Positions 10,080-19,819 of a DNA stretch of 64,000 bases are shown piece by piece. Where the stretch lies: NCBI GenBank assembly GCA_031213475.1, contig JARUPZ010000012.1:9568727-9632726 (forward strand), given 5' to 3'. The stretch comes from Nereocystis luetkeana. Lineage: Eukaryota > Sar > Phaeophyceae > Laminariales > Laminariaceae. A program made the position numbers and the translations under genes. Position 1 is the stretch's first letter, and every line of letters starts with the position of its first letter. The notes under the pieces were generated by a model. That model was given only the letters and a program-made list of their open reading frames with translations, was not told the origin of the DNA and made no database searches.

Positions 10080-10570
10080 GCCCCCCGAAACTATCGAAAT
10101 CGAAATGTCGAAAATGTAGCGGACCAGACCTCAACCTGATGAGGACCAAAACCTCCTGAACCGACAAAAACGAACCGTCGAAAACCAAAACTGGCAAAAG
10201 TCGAAACCGTCGAAACCAAAACTGGCAAAAATCGAAAACTGGCGAGAAAGCCGAACCTATAAAAACGGAGACTGTCTGAAATCGAAGCTGATGAAAAACG
10301 GAGTTGACGAAACCGAAACCGGCCAAAACCGAAGAACTGGCAAAAAACAGAACTGACCAAAACCGTAACTCGTATATACATGGAAACTGTTTTTTTTTTT
10401 TTCCAAAAACCTACAGTGTCAAGAATCAAAACCGTGCAACATCCGAAACAGACGAAGAAAAATATTACCGTCAAAAGTCAAAACCGTAACTTTTTCGAAA
10501 CTGACCAAGAAAGCATGACCCGTCAAAAGTCAAATCCGAAACTGACAACATGTATCCGAAACTCTCCAAA
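10080..10570 (+). repeat. CGAAAC/AAAACTGGC minisatellite (gene A intron 6)
   Basis: Degenerate units of about 20 bp such as CCGAAACTGGCAAAAAC run for nearly 500 bp and stop about 15 bases before the exon 7 acceptor. The array is A- and C-rich, so this intron lacks a long pyrimidine tract. The preceding 9764-10080 is a G run followed by TTTTGTTT-rich sequence. Confidence 0.8.
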
Positions 10571-10588
10571 AACTCCGGAATTTTTCAG

Positions 10589-10735
10589 GGGGTGCAGCTG
10601 CTGGTTTTCGGGCCCGTTGGGCGACGCCTCATGGGATTTCCATCAAGGGGAGGCGTTAGTGCTGAAGGCGCCGCCCGCTTCGCCCTCGCTACCGCTGCCA
10701 CTGGCCATGCTGTCATCGCCGTGGCCCTCAAGTTC
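10589..10735 (+). CDS. Gene A, exon 7 (3' end uncertain)
   Basis: The acceptor TTTTTCAG ends at 10588 and the exon starts on a whole codon. The encoded stretch runs GVQLLVFGPVGRRLMGF.. to a hydrophobic segment ATGHAVIAVAL. Three donors keep the phase needed for exon 8: GTGGGG at 10736 (chosen, shortest), GTTGGC at 10760, and GTTGGG at 10874. The longer options would add a glycine/arginine-rich loop. The choice cannot be made from sequence alone. Confidence 0.5.
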
Positions 10736-10879
10736 GTGGGGGGGGCTAGCTCAGGAGGAGTTGGCAGCGGAGGCGGCGACGGTGGCGGGGGGAGTGGTGG
10801 CGGGGGGCGGAGGGGGGAGAGGTTCGGGTCTGCTTGGATGGCGGGGTCGTCTGCATCTCGGGCTGCTAGCGAGGTTGGG

Positions 10880-11065
10880 AGGGATGAGGGGGGGCGGCGC
10901 GGGGGGGGGGGAGGGGGGGGGAGGGGGGGGGCGGTATACTCATTATCATGCTTGGCCGTAGTCGTATGACCATAGACCCTCCCTTCCCTACAATGCCGGG
11001 ACGGAGCACGTCGGGTTTTCACCGGCAGGGGGGGGGGGTTATTGGGGGGGGGGGGGGGGGGGCGG
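10880..11065 (+). repeat. Poly-G runs with CTTGGCCGTAGTCG motif
   Basis: G runs flank the motif copy at about 10945-11000, which continues GTATGACCATAGACCC and then GACGGAGCACGTCGGG. The latter part recurs inverted at about 13985-14040. Confidence 0.65.
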
Positions 11066-11194
11066 AGGCGGGGAGTAGTTTTCGGGTATTTATCGAACAA
11101 GAGTCGGATTCGGTACGGTTACGGCGACAAAACTAAAACAATGAAGCCGGCCTACGGCTTCGATGTTCGATCACTCGTTGAAACGGTTCGTTTT

Positions 11195-11412
11195 GTTACG
11201 GGGGAGCCTATTGTGGGGGGGCATCGTAAATACTGGTAGGACCTACGGTACACACGAATAAAAAACTACCAGGTATGTATTTACGATTTTTTACGAACAG
11301 TATTTGGTCCTCTTTACCATGGTCAGAACCAAAAATTGGGCCTGAGGATAGAGGAATGCCTGATTTTTTCGGACCATCGTGGGTGCTGATTGCCACTCGT
11401 ATAGGCCCCTCG
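11195..11412. mobile_element. Degenerate MITE remnant
   Basis: Contains pieces of the 105-bp family (TTACGGGGGAGCC, TAGGACCTACGGTACAC, TTTGGTCCTCTTTACCATGG, CCTCGTAATA), expanded by internal insertions. Confidence 0.4.
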
Positions 11413-11750
11413 TAATACATGCAGTAGTATGATTATGCTGTTCTGCGGGGTTGTCAGCAGGGGACGGCGGGGAAAAATGCGTTCGATGAGGCGGTAAAAA
11501 AATCGTAAAACAATCGTGATCCCGATCAGATGACCGGAGTTGTTTTGGAGCAAAAGACGGAAGAAAATATAATCGTGGTTGTTCCTACGCACGGAGCGAT
11601 CAATCACTCAGTGAAGTCGTTTCTACCCATGTCGGGACGTGGATGTGCTGAGAGTGTAGAGACGTGGGGTGGGTGTGTTCGATGCCAAAAATACGAATGA
11701 TGTGTGTGTGTGTGAGAGAGGGTGTCGGGATGGGTGAGTTTGAACGATGT

Positions 11751-11847
11751 CAACCCTTTTAGGACTACAGTTCCCTTCGGGGGACAAACTGCTTTGAATT
11801 TTGAGTGGTTTGTCCCCAAAACGGGACTGCGGTTCTAAAAGGGTTAA
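11751..11847. mobile_element. TTAA-type MITE, copy
   Basis: About 97 bp. Inverted ends read CCCTTTTAGGACTACAGT and the complement, with TTAA (TCAA on one side) at the edges and TTTGTCCCCAAAACGGGAC inside. TTAA targets plus CCC ends resemble piggyBac-type elements. Confidence 0.75.
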
Positions 11848-11978
11848 CAATTAAAAACCAGATAACGAACGAGTATGTTGCTTGCTCCCCCTGTCCCCTC
11901 GCGATCAACGCCCCCCCCCCCCCCCCCCCCCCCCCCCCGTCACCACCGCTCCTGGCGGCTTCTTCGCGCAACGAACAG

Positions 11979-12227
11979 GCGCGGTGGATTCCCGCGATGG
12001 GGAACGCCTCCGCATGTTTTGCCGCCGCGGGAGCGTTCCTCTGCTGCTGGGCTCACCTCCCAGCAGAGGGGGCCAGGGCGCTGGCCGCGGTCCCTTGCTG
12101 CGCCCTGCTGCTCCTGCTCCAGGAGGACGGGCGGCTGTTTCGCGGGACCGGGTACGTCGTCGCGGTTCCTCTGGGCGCCCTGTCGGGGGCGTGGGCCGGC
12201 TCCGCGGCGTACTACGTCCTCCTCAAG
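11979..12227 (+). CDS. Gene A, exon 8
   Basis: The acceptor ACGAACAG ends at 11978 and the donor GTGTTG is at 12228. The 249-nt exon is 83 whole codons. It encodes three hydrophobic segments: NASACFAAAGAFLCCWAHL, ALAAVPCCALLLLL, and VVAVPLGALSGAWAGSAAYY. A short charged loop (EDGRLFRG) separates the second and third. A 20-base C run precedes the acceptor. The strong membrane pattern and phase agreement support it. Confidence 0.7.
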
Positions 12228-12740
12228 GTGTTGTGTGTGTTTTTTATGTGTGTGTTTTGTGTTGTTTTTTGTTTTATTTGTGTTTGCGTTTCTGTGTTTT
12301 TTTTTTTTTCGCCCGTTTTTTTTTTTTCTCTTTTTTTTTTTGTTTGCCTTTCAAATGCTTTGTCTTTTTTTTGTCTTTTTTTCAGTTTGTTGTGTCTCTT
12401 GGGTGTCGTTGAAATACTTAGTCTTCATCTTTTTTATTTTTTTTGTGTGTTTCGTGCGTTTTTTTTTGTGTATTTTGGTTTAGTATCGTTTGCGCAGTTT
12501 TTTTGTGTTCTTACGTGTTCAATGTATTTTGCGTATACGTGTTTTGTTTTTTTTTCGTGTGTGTTTCTATGTGTCTGTTGCGTTTTGTATGCTTATGTTT
12601 TGTTTGTTGTGTTTTTTGTGTGCTTGTTGCTGTGTTTTTCAAGTTTGTCACTTTTTTTGTTTCTGTGTGCCGCTGTGCGTTTCTGTGTGGTTTTGTGTCC
12701 GTGTTCAATTTGGTTGTGTTTTTGTTCTCGTTGTATCGGG
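12228..12740 (+). repeat. T/G-rich intron tract (gene A intron 8)
   Basis: About 500 bp of TTTTTGTGTGTTT-type low-complexity sequence. The long open frames across it are rich in Phe, Val and Cys because of the composition. The rest of the intron (12740-13306) has C runs and one inverted CATGGCCGTAGTCG motif at about 13214-13275. Confidence 0.75.
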
Positions 12741-13306
12741 CTTGATCGGCCAATTGTTGTGCCGAGTTCGAGTTGGTTTTTGCTTGTCAAAGAGAGTGCT
12801 TGTCGTGTGGTCTTGAATGAGCTTGTCTTGATGTCGTCTTGCCTACACACTCCCGCTCGCGATATGCTGTTGCATTGAGACGCCCCTGCCGAGCTGCTCA
12901 CGCTCAGAAGACGTCGCCCCCCCCCCCCCCAGTATCACCACCTGTCGTGCCATAGCACCGACGTCGATAAATCATGAAATCGATTCCCCTCCGCCCTCCG
13001 CCCTCCCGCACACCCTGTACTACATTCAATATCGACTGTAGAATCGTTGGGCCTACCCCCCTCTGCCCCCCCCCCCCCTCCTCTCCCCCCCCGATGCTTA
13101 TCGCCGCGGCACGTGAGATAATGGCCTCGAGCACAATATCACCCCCCTCCCCAACTCCCGTCTCGAAAGGGATGCGTGGTAAAATAGTCGAATGAAAAAA
13201 GGCGAGCAAGAAGTGAGTACTCCCCCTCCCTATGATCATACGACTACGGCCATGCACGATATCGAGTACCTCCCCCCCCCCCCCTCGTTCTCAACTCGAA
13301 CTCCAG

Positions 13307-13510
13307 GGATCTTTGTCGGCGGGGCTGCACGCACCCCACTTTTCCCCCATGCTCCTGTTTGGGGGCCTCGCGGGGCCCGCCCTTGGCGCCTACAAGGGGC
13401 TACTGCACCACTACCACGGTGCTAGCGGAGTGGCGGACAGCCGTAGACACGGGGAGATGGCGGTAGCGCTCCAGGCGGTCAGCTTCTGGACGTCGGATAC
13501 GCCTTGGCAG
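13307..13510 (+). CDS. Gene A, exon 9
   Basis: The acceptor CGAACTCCAG ends at 13306 and a perfect donor GTGAGT is at 13511. The 204-nt exon is 68 whole codons. It encodes HFSPMLLFGGLAGPALGAYK (a membrane segment), a histidine-rich loop (LLHHYHG), then a polar stretch with HGEMAVALQAVSFWTSDTPW. Immediately after the donor comes a G-rich stretch and the CATGCATGGCCG motif. Confidence 0.7.
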
Positions 13511-13524
13511 GTGAGTGGGGGAGG

Positions 13525-13695
13525 GGGACAGGGGGAGGGGGAGGGGGGGGGGGGGTGTACTCGATACGAGAGATGCACTCGATCTCATGCATGGCCGTTG
13601 TCGACCATGGGGGAGGGGCAGGGAAGGAGGGGGAGGTGGGGGGGGAATCGGTGTGGCCACTTCGGAGGGGGGAGAGGGGGGGGGGGGTGGTTTAG
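13525..13695 (+). repeat. Poly-G runs with CATGCATGGCCG motif after a donor
   Basis: GTGTACTCGATACGAGAG, then CTCGATCTCATGCATGG, then further G runs, starting 15 bases after the exon 9 donor. Confidence 0.7.
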
Positions 13696-13984
13696 GAAGC
13701 TTTTTGCGACGCTGTACGGGGCAGGGGTGCTTGTGGCCTAGAACGTGGAAAATGTTTGTCGTCAATTTTATCGCACGTACGTCCCGTAGCTTTCTTATGG
13801 CCTGAGCATCTGCTCAGCCCCCCTTAGTAAACGTCTGAGAGCTGGTTGATGTAGCCAAGGGCGCGCTGAATCATCCAGGCGTACGGCTAACGTTAATCCT
13901 GTGTAATGTCATACATGTGCAACGTCGGGCCGGACCACCGGCCGTCGTGGTTTCGAGGCGCCTCTCGCTCTCTCGTTACGCTCA

Positions 13985-14095
13985 TTTTATTATCATCATT
14001 TCCTCTCGGGTGAAAACCCGACATGCTCCGTCCCGACATTGTTGGGATGCAAGGGTCTATGGTCATACGACCACGACCATGCATGCCATGAGTAC
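13985..14095 (-). repeat. Inverted copy of the CATGCATGG motif element
   Basis: Contains GGGTGAAAACCCGACATG, GGGATGCAAGGGTCTATG and GTCATACGACCACGACC in the order opposite to that at 10935-11025. It is the most complete matching pair with that copy. Confidence 0.65.
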
Positions 14096-14151
14096 CCCTC
14101 CCGCCCCCTTCCCCCTTCCCATTTGTCGCGTCTCTTCTTCTTCCGCCCCAG

Positions 14152-14309
14152 CCTCTGTGGAACTTGGCCTTGCTCGCGGTTTCTCTGCCGTCGCACTACC
14201 AGCTGGTGGCGTTTTTGTGGCGGGAACAGGGATCTGCGCAACGCACCGCCCCAGTAGTCGCCGCCCTCGCTATCAACACTCTGCCTATGATTGCCGGCGA
14301 TCTCAGCAG
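14152..14309 (+). CDS. Gene A, exon 10
   Basis: The acceptor TTCCGCCCCAG ends at 14151 and the donor GTGGGA is at 14310. The 158-nt exon begins on a whole codon and ends two bases into a serine codon that exon 11 completes. It encodes two hydrophobic stretches, WNLALLAVSLPSHYQLVAFLW and TAPVVAALAINTLPMIAGDL, joined by REQGSAQR. If the donor were unused, the frame would run to a stop at 14359-14361; splicing to exon 11 is preferred because exon 11 is duplicated elsewhere with its frame preserved. Confidence 0.65.
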
Positions 14310-15299
14310 GTGGGAGAAGCAATATGCCGGGCATGATCCCCAGTATATATGTTTACGATAAATAGATGCATATCTGTATATGTATATAATACAAGGTTCC
14401 CCTTCAGGAATGCGGGTGACTTGAAATCCCGGTGAGATGTCGCAAGCCGAAAAGGGAGAATACGCAGCAGGCGTTCGTTCCTCGTGCGTACCAGCTAGAC
14501 TCGCACGTAGCCACCGGGCAAAAGAACCAAGACGTTGGAAAAAAAAAAAAAAAAAAAAAACTCTTGAAAATTTACATAGAAAAAAAGAGAGTAGCTTAAC
14601 CACCGGGCAAGGAACACCGACCAGGCCGAACAACTTTGTGTATAGAATACAATTGCCTCAGCGGTAATATCGAGGATTCCGCCGCGTCGAGGTTGTGAAC
14701 AGGGTACCAACCATTTCATCCTTGATCTCACAACCCAAAAATCGTAAGAACTTGTTCCTCGCCCAAACTGAGCATTTAGAAGAACTCGAGGCCTCGCCGA
14801 AAATAAGCAAAGGGTAATAAGTTGAGTATTTTGTTGGTGTCGCGTACTACCGTTGTATAGTACGTTTACCTTCTTCCCGCTTGCTCTGTCCCACATGTAA
14901 AGTATTACCAGGTATGTATTTTACAGCCACAGGCGCCTATCAATTCTCCGATTCATTTCTCGATTTTTTTTGGTCAAAAATCAAATCTTAATCTGTTTTG
15001 TAGTTTCACAGCTGAGATACCAGGTTCTGGTACGTTTTTATTTTTTTATCATCTGCACAAAGAGGTAGGTGTATGAGGCAAGGCGCCTGGCCTCATTCTT
15101 GCAGCAGGCGCGTGTGCGCTGCTCGAAGAAAAAAGAAGAAGAAACAGACACCGCGAAAAATGGCCGCACGAAAAAGTGCTCGTACACCACTTGCAACATG
15201 GAAAAGCTGTTTTCTTCTGTCTCACGCGTAAGTCGAGTAGCAATGCAGGAGTCAGTAACTGCTACGTATGGTTATGTGGTTCCATTTTTTGTTCTTGGG

Positions 15300-15590
15300 G
15301 CGATTCAAGGCAACCTTGAAAAAAACAAACCCAGTGTCTTTGTTGAAATTTTCGAACACACAGTTTGTTTCGAGGCGGTTCAAGGAACCCTTATAAAAAG
15401 CATCCAGCAAAATATTGAAACCCTTTGCTGGCACAAACGTTTGCCGTTTTTGTTGTTGCGGTTCAAGGAGCCCTTGTGAAAAACATCCAACAAACAATTG
15501 AGACCCTGTGTAGGCCGTTTCGCCTTTTTTTGTGTCTATTCAAGGAACCCTTGTGAAAAAAACGTCCAGCGAAGTATGGAAACCTTTCAT
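15300..15590 (+). repeat. TTCAAGGAACCCTT tandem repeat (gene A intron 10)
   Basis: Four units of about 75-85 bp, each starting near TTCAAGGAACCCTTGTGAAA and containing CATCCAGCAAA and TTGAAACCCT. Starts are near 15304, 15379, 15462 and 15538. The remainder of intron 10 (14310-15300) includes an A run at 14540 and otherwise nothing recognised. Confidence 0.75.
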
Positions 15591-15702
15591 AAGACCCGCT
15601 TACAACACTGCAATCTATCTGCATCGTACACTTGTTGTCGTCCTGCTGCGTGCCCGTCGCTGCTGCCGTCCCTCCTGTCCGTTGCTGTGGTCGTTCCGGC
15701 AG

Positions 15703-15796
15703 CATCAACATCATGGGGCTGGTGGGACTGGCGGGAGGGGGAGTGCAGCTGTGGCTCATGAAAAGGCGACGGGCAACGGGCAAACGCTTCATTTGA
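15703..15796 (+). CDS. Gene A, last exon
   Basis: The acceptor TCGTTCCGGCAG ends at 15702. The first base completes exon 10's serine codon and the frame then reads INIMGLVGLAGGGVQLWLMK.. to a TGA at 15794-15796. The end is basic (KRRRATGKRFI), a likely cytosolic tail after the last membrane segment. A second copy at 30871-30964 keeps the frame, the stop position and nearly every residue; most changes are conservative or silent. That conservation is the best evidence that this exon is translated. Confidence 0.75.
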
Positions 15797-15862
15797 GTTA
15801 GTTTTTTTTCACCGCCTCATATTTTGTGTTTCATTTCGTGTGACACATCAGCGGCAGCACTA

Positions 15863-15966
15863 TTACGGGGCCCATAGTTGACAGAACCAACCATTGTTAG
15901 TAAAAATGGGCAAATATATAGGTTTTTATGTATTCCATAGGTCCTATTAACTATGCTCCCCCGTAA
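15863..15966. mobile_element. 105-bp-family MITE in the gene A 3' flank
   Basis: TTACGGGG..CCCCGTAA, 104 bp, TA on both sides. The homologous flank of the duplicated exon at 30.97-31.1 kb lacks it, so the insertion came after the duplication or was lost there. Confidence 0.85.
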
Positions 15967-16693
15967 TAGCACCAGTACCATCAGCCACGGTGGAGGCTAC
16001 ACCACCAACACCACCACCAGCGGCGGCGGCGGCGGCGGCGGCGGCGGCTGCGGCGAGCAGCGGAGCTTACCTTACAACCTGTTCGTTCGTCAGAATTTTC
16101 TTGAGATTTTTGCTTGGAGCGATTTCATCTCTGGCTGCTGTCGGTAGCCGTCGGCGACGGCAGCGGCAGCACTATTTAGTATTGCAATCAACCAAGAGTT
16201 GTTGTCTGGTTGTGCTGTTGAAGGTGCCGATAAACAGTGTCGAGTGCAGCGACGGGCCTCTTGCGTGATTTGCTGATTGGTGGGCATGGTACAAATCGGT
16301 GCGGGAGGGATTCATTTGCGATGCAAGGGGGTCCGTACGGCGTAGGCACAGACGCAACATGATCCTACCCGTACATGCTGGCATGCTGCAGGGTGCTTAC
16401 TCACTCGCTCACTCTGCTCGTGTTGGATACGATTTGATAGCACCAGAGTTTGCCAACCACTGTTCTGGTCGCTACTGGTAGTTTGCCAACCATTGTTCTG
16501 GTCGCTACTGGTAAACATCTCGGGGTCCGAAGGGAGTTAGTGGTGTAGTGCTGTTTGTGTGCTTCTGTGTGTTGCGTTCCGTTGTTTTTGCAACCAGAGT
16601 AGTATATATTCTCACGGGATCCGTGGCAGCTCGGCCACAGTCGGTCTTCACGAAATTATTAAACTGCACTACTGCTCTATTTACGTTTTACCG

Positions 16694-17045
16694 GCGTCCC
16701 CGGTGGCTTAGTAGGTGGTCCGCGTGCCTATCAAATCAATTTCGTGGGATCAAGTCTCGCCGAGTGCATTCTTGTAGGGACTTTTTCTTGCATAAAAAAA
16801 ATGACTAGCGGAAAGCGCGAGAGCGTGAGTTAGCTACACTCGATGAAAATCGACGAGCAGTGGGAATGCTGACTGGACCCTATGCGCGACAAAAAATATG
16901 AAGGCACGTACCTGGGGGGAGAAGGGACGACACCTACCTGTGGCCACGGCTTGTCCAGAAGATCGCTGAGGGTAAAGGCTCTCACGGGTTACAGCAGTAG
17001 GCTGGAAAGTGAAAGTGATGATCAAAGAAAACAAAAAAAAAAAAG
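16694..17045 (+). mobile_element. tRNA-derived SINE, copy 1
   Basis: The head has Pol III box-like sequences: TGGCTTAGTAGG (A box) and GGATCAAGTCTC (B box, about 16748). The body contains AGCGTGAGTTAGCTAC, GAAAATCGACGAGCAGTGGG, AAGGCACGTACC and CACGGCTTGTCCAGAAGATC. It ends in an A run at 17030-17045. The same body occurs at 18733, 19123, 32537 (-) and 58142 (-). Confidence 0.8.
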
Positions 17046-17149
17046 CTGCGTTGACGGGGTACAGCTCCTCGGACACGTAGTTGACCCTTTTTTACAGCTG
17101 GAAACTTGAAGCGAACGCAATTCCAAGTACGGTAGCGGTCTTGTCTCTC

Positions 17150-17335
17150 TATAGTGTCGGTTGGGTACTGCCGGCTGCCCGCTATAATACCTACACCAGC
17201 TGTGAAATCGCTTGGCACACAGATTGGATCAATCAAATTGGCACTGTGCGGAGTACATAGTGCCGGTTGCCGCTATAGCACCGTTATTGTTGGCTGGCAC
17301 AAACCAACCGGCAACGTGGAGGGACAATTTGCCGT
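17150..17335 (+). repeat. Dispersed GCCGG repeat, copy 2
   Basis: Shares GTGCCGGTTGCCGCTATA and GTTGTTGGCTGGC with 31795-31970 and weaker blocks with 2555-2755. Confidence 0.5.
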
Positions 17336-17375
17336 AGTTAGTCCCCAATATGTGGCGCAGCCGAGGTAGACGGGG

Positions 17376-17469
17376 TTGACCCTTTTAGGACTGCAGTTCC
17401 ATTTTTGGGGACAAAGTACTTAGAATTTGAGTGATTCGTCCCCAAAACGGGACTGCAGTCCTAGTAATA
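17376..17469. mobile_element. TTAA-type MITE, copy
   Basis: CCCTTTTAGGACTGCAGTTC.. with GTCCCCAAAACGGGACTGC. The right end is eroded. First of three copies within about 520 bp. Confidence 0.7.
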
Positions 17470-17512
17470 AAAGAAACACTACTCGTAGTAATAGGGGAGG
17501 AGGATGGCGTGA

Positions 17513-17666
17513 CCCCTGCCACGACTACGATAGGCGAACATAACTTCTATTAATACCAGAACATTTTCTGAGGCTCCCCACTTGAGAAGCCCCTGCCACG
17601 ACTACGATAGGCGAACATAACTTCTATTAATACCAGAACATTTTCTGAGGCTCCCCACTTGAGAAG
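17513..17666 (+). repeat. Perfect 77-bp tandem duplication
   Basis: Units 17513-17589 and 17590-17666 start CCCCTGCCACGACTACG and appear identical by eye, which implies a recent event. Confidence 0.9.
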
Positions 17667-17696
17667 CCCCGACACCCGACTTTGATAAACGGTGCG

Positions 17697-17793
17697 TAAC
17701 CCCTTGCGAACCGCACTCCCATATGTGGGGACAATACGCTCTAATTCTAAGTGGTTTGTCCCCAAAACGGGACTGGGGTCCTATAAGGGTTAA
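17697..17793. mobile_element. TTAA-type MITE, copy
   Basis: TAACCCCTTGCGAACCGC at the left and CCTATAAGGGTTAA at the right, 97 bp, with GTTTGTCCCCAAAACGGGAC inside. Confidence 0.75.
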
Positions 17794-17802
17794 CATCCGG
17801 TG

Positions 17803-17896
17803 TAATCCTTTTGGAACCGCAGTCCCGTTTGGGGGACGAACCACTTAGAATTTGAGTGATTTGTCCTCAAAACGGGACTGCGGTACTATGAGGGTA
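17803..17896. mobile_element. TTAA-type MITE, copy
   Basis: TAATCCTTTTGGAACCGC at the left and ACTATGAGGGTA at the right. It starts only about 10 bp after the previous copy. Confidence 0.7.
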
Positions 17897-18170
17897 TGCG
17901 CAGATACAAGACGCGGTAAATCGGCGTGTCACGAGGTAAAAGACAAGAAGGCCAAAACGGAGATGAGACCACACGTCAAATTGGCGTGTCACAGGGTGGT
18001 CTTTAAAATGGGTCCACTACTTACTTATTATTACGCTTGCCATCTGACAATGTGTAGTGCTGTCCTAAAAAAAGACTATTAATAACAGAGAGTGAAGAAC
18101 CCTCCAGAACAAAAACGCGGCAGTATCATACGACAAATCAAAACTGACGTGACGCTCATCATGAAGACTA

Positions 18171-18274
18171 TTACGGGGGACCTTAGTTAATAGGACCTGT
18201 GGTATACATAAAAACCTATATATTTAACCATTTTTACTCACAATATTTGGTCTATTAACTATGGTCGCCCGTAA
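18171..18274. mobile_element. 105-bp-family MITE, copy
   Basis: TTACGGGGGACCTTAGTTAA at the left, GTCGCCCGTAA at the right, TA on both sides, 104 bp. The interior is in the opposite orientation to most other copies. Confidence 0.83.
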
Positions 18275-18562
18275 TACTACACCCAACATCCCCCCATCTC
18301 ATCCACCAAAAAACGACCACTCCCCCCCTTAAGGCACCCAAGAAGCATCTACCAGAAACCCGCTGTCCATCGAACTGGCTGGTTTATTGCTGCTACGCGC
18401 ATGTTTCAACGCGCAGAAGGTCGTGCGGTGTTGCTCGTATACACTGCTATCGGCAGGACCTACGAGAGAGCCTCCCTGCTGTCTCGCTCTCTCTGTACAC
18501 CACTTACTGGTGTGGCTAAGCCCGATACACTGCTCGAATCATTGTGGGTTAGGTATCTACTA

Positions 18563-18669
18563 GTACGGGGATCCGTAGTTAATAGGACCAAATATGGTTA
18601 GTAAAAATGTTTAAAATTATAGGTTTTTATGTATACCGTCGGTCCTATTAACTATGGTCCCCCGTATAA
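18563..18669. mobile_element. 105-bp-family MITE, diverged copy
   Basis: Left end GTACGGGGATCCGTAGTTAA; right end CCCCCGTATAATA with two extra bases. Confidence 0.75.
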
Positions 18670-18732
18670 TACTACCTGGTACTGTATAAAACACCTGGAC
18701 CAGTGGTGGCGACTAATGGCGACCCTCGGGGG

Positions 18733-19118
18733 CGCGTCTCCGCTGGCGCTTGGAAGGTGGTCCGCGTCCCTATTAACATCAATTTATAGTTTCGAGGGTT
18801 CGAGTCTCATCGAGTGCGTACTAGCGTGGGGACCTTTTCTTACATAATAACACATGATTTGCCGGAAAGCATAAGACAATAAATAGCGTGAATTCTAGCG
18901 ACATTCGATGAGAACTGACGAGCAGTGTGGGGATGCTGAACCCTATCTATGCGCGATAAAAATGTACGTGGTAGGCACGTACCGGGGGTGTGACAAGGGA
19001 CGACACCCGTGACCACGGCTTGTCCAGAAAATAACGCAATAATATAGGGTAAAACCTCGCACGAGTTAAGCTGGAAGAAAGGGAAAAAGCGATGATAAAA
19101 ATAAATAAATATATGTAA
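18733..19118 (+). mobile_element. tRNA-derived SINE, copy 2
   Basis: Head with a good B box GGTTCGAGTCTC at about 18798, then the family body (GAACTGACGAGCAGTG, GGCACGTACCGGGGG, CACGGCTTGTCCAGAAAAT). It ends in an AAATAAATAAAT tail. Confidence 0.8.
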
Positions 19119-19122
19119 TCAG

Positions 19123-19340
19123 GACCGAGAGCGTGAGTTAGCTACATTCGACGAAAGTCGACGATCAGTGGGAATGCTGAACCCTATGCGCGACAAAAAA
19201 TAAAGGCACGTACCGGGGGGGAGAAGGGACGACACCTGCGACCACGGCTTGTCCAGAAGATCGCCGAGGGTAAAACCTCCTACGAGTTTAGGCTAGAAAG
19301 TAAAAGCAATGATACAAAAAAAGAAGAAAATAAAAAAAGG
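19123..19340 (+). mobile_element. tRNA-derived SINE, 5'-truncated copy
   Basis: Begins inside the body at GAGCGTGAGTTAGCTAC and ends in an A-rich tail. The head is missing, as expected of an incomplete reverse transcript. It lies directly behind copy 2. 19340-19820 holds a remnant of a MITE relative at about 19385-19462 (GGTCCTGATTGCTATGATGG) and nothing else recognised. Confidence 0.75.
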
Positions 19341-19819
19341 ACCAAATATATATGCTTTATTATTACAGTAGTAAATACCGGAATACAAAGGGGGGCATTA
19401 AATATTTGTGGATGTTGTGTGTGATGGGTCCTGATTGCTATGATGGTCCTCCGTGATAACAAAATGCCATCTATGGGCGTGAGTACAAGGACCGCTTGGT
19501 CTTCATGTTAACGTCTTGGCGGTCCTCATATTTCCTTCCGATGGCTTTGCACATATACATCGGATCCAGCGACGTGGGGTGGTTCCTCCACATACATTGA
19601 GGAGCCTCGTTATTATTATGTAGTTGGGAATGTTTGGGCCGAAAAGCGCAACTAACCCCCTGCCCCGTCATATATATGTATATACTTACGGCTGTACCAC
19701 CTCCCTCGGCTGCTCCCCGGCCGGGGTGGAGCTCCGGCCTGCGGCTTCCCCAACACGTGCTAGAGCTCCCAGTGGAGCGCGGCCTTGACCTTGCTTGCGC
19801 GTCTAACTAGCGTTCGAGC

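Noticed and set aside
14310-14361. Gene A ending at the TAA at 14359-14361
   Set aside because: Splicing at 14310 leads in phase to an exon whose copy at 30.87 kb keeps its frame and stop, which is stronger evidence than an unspliced extension.
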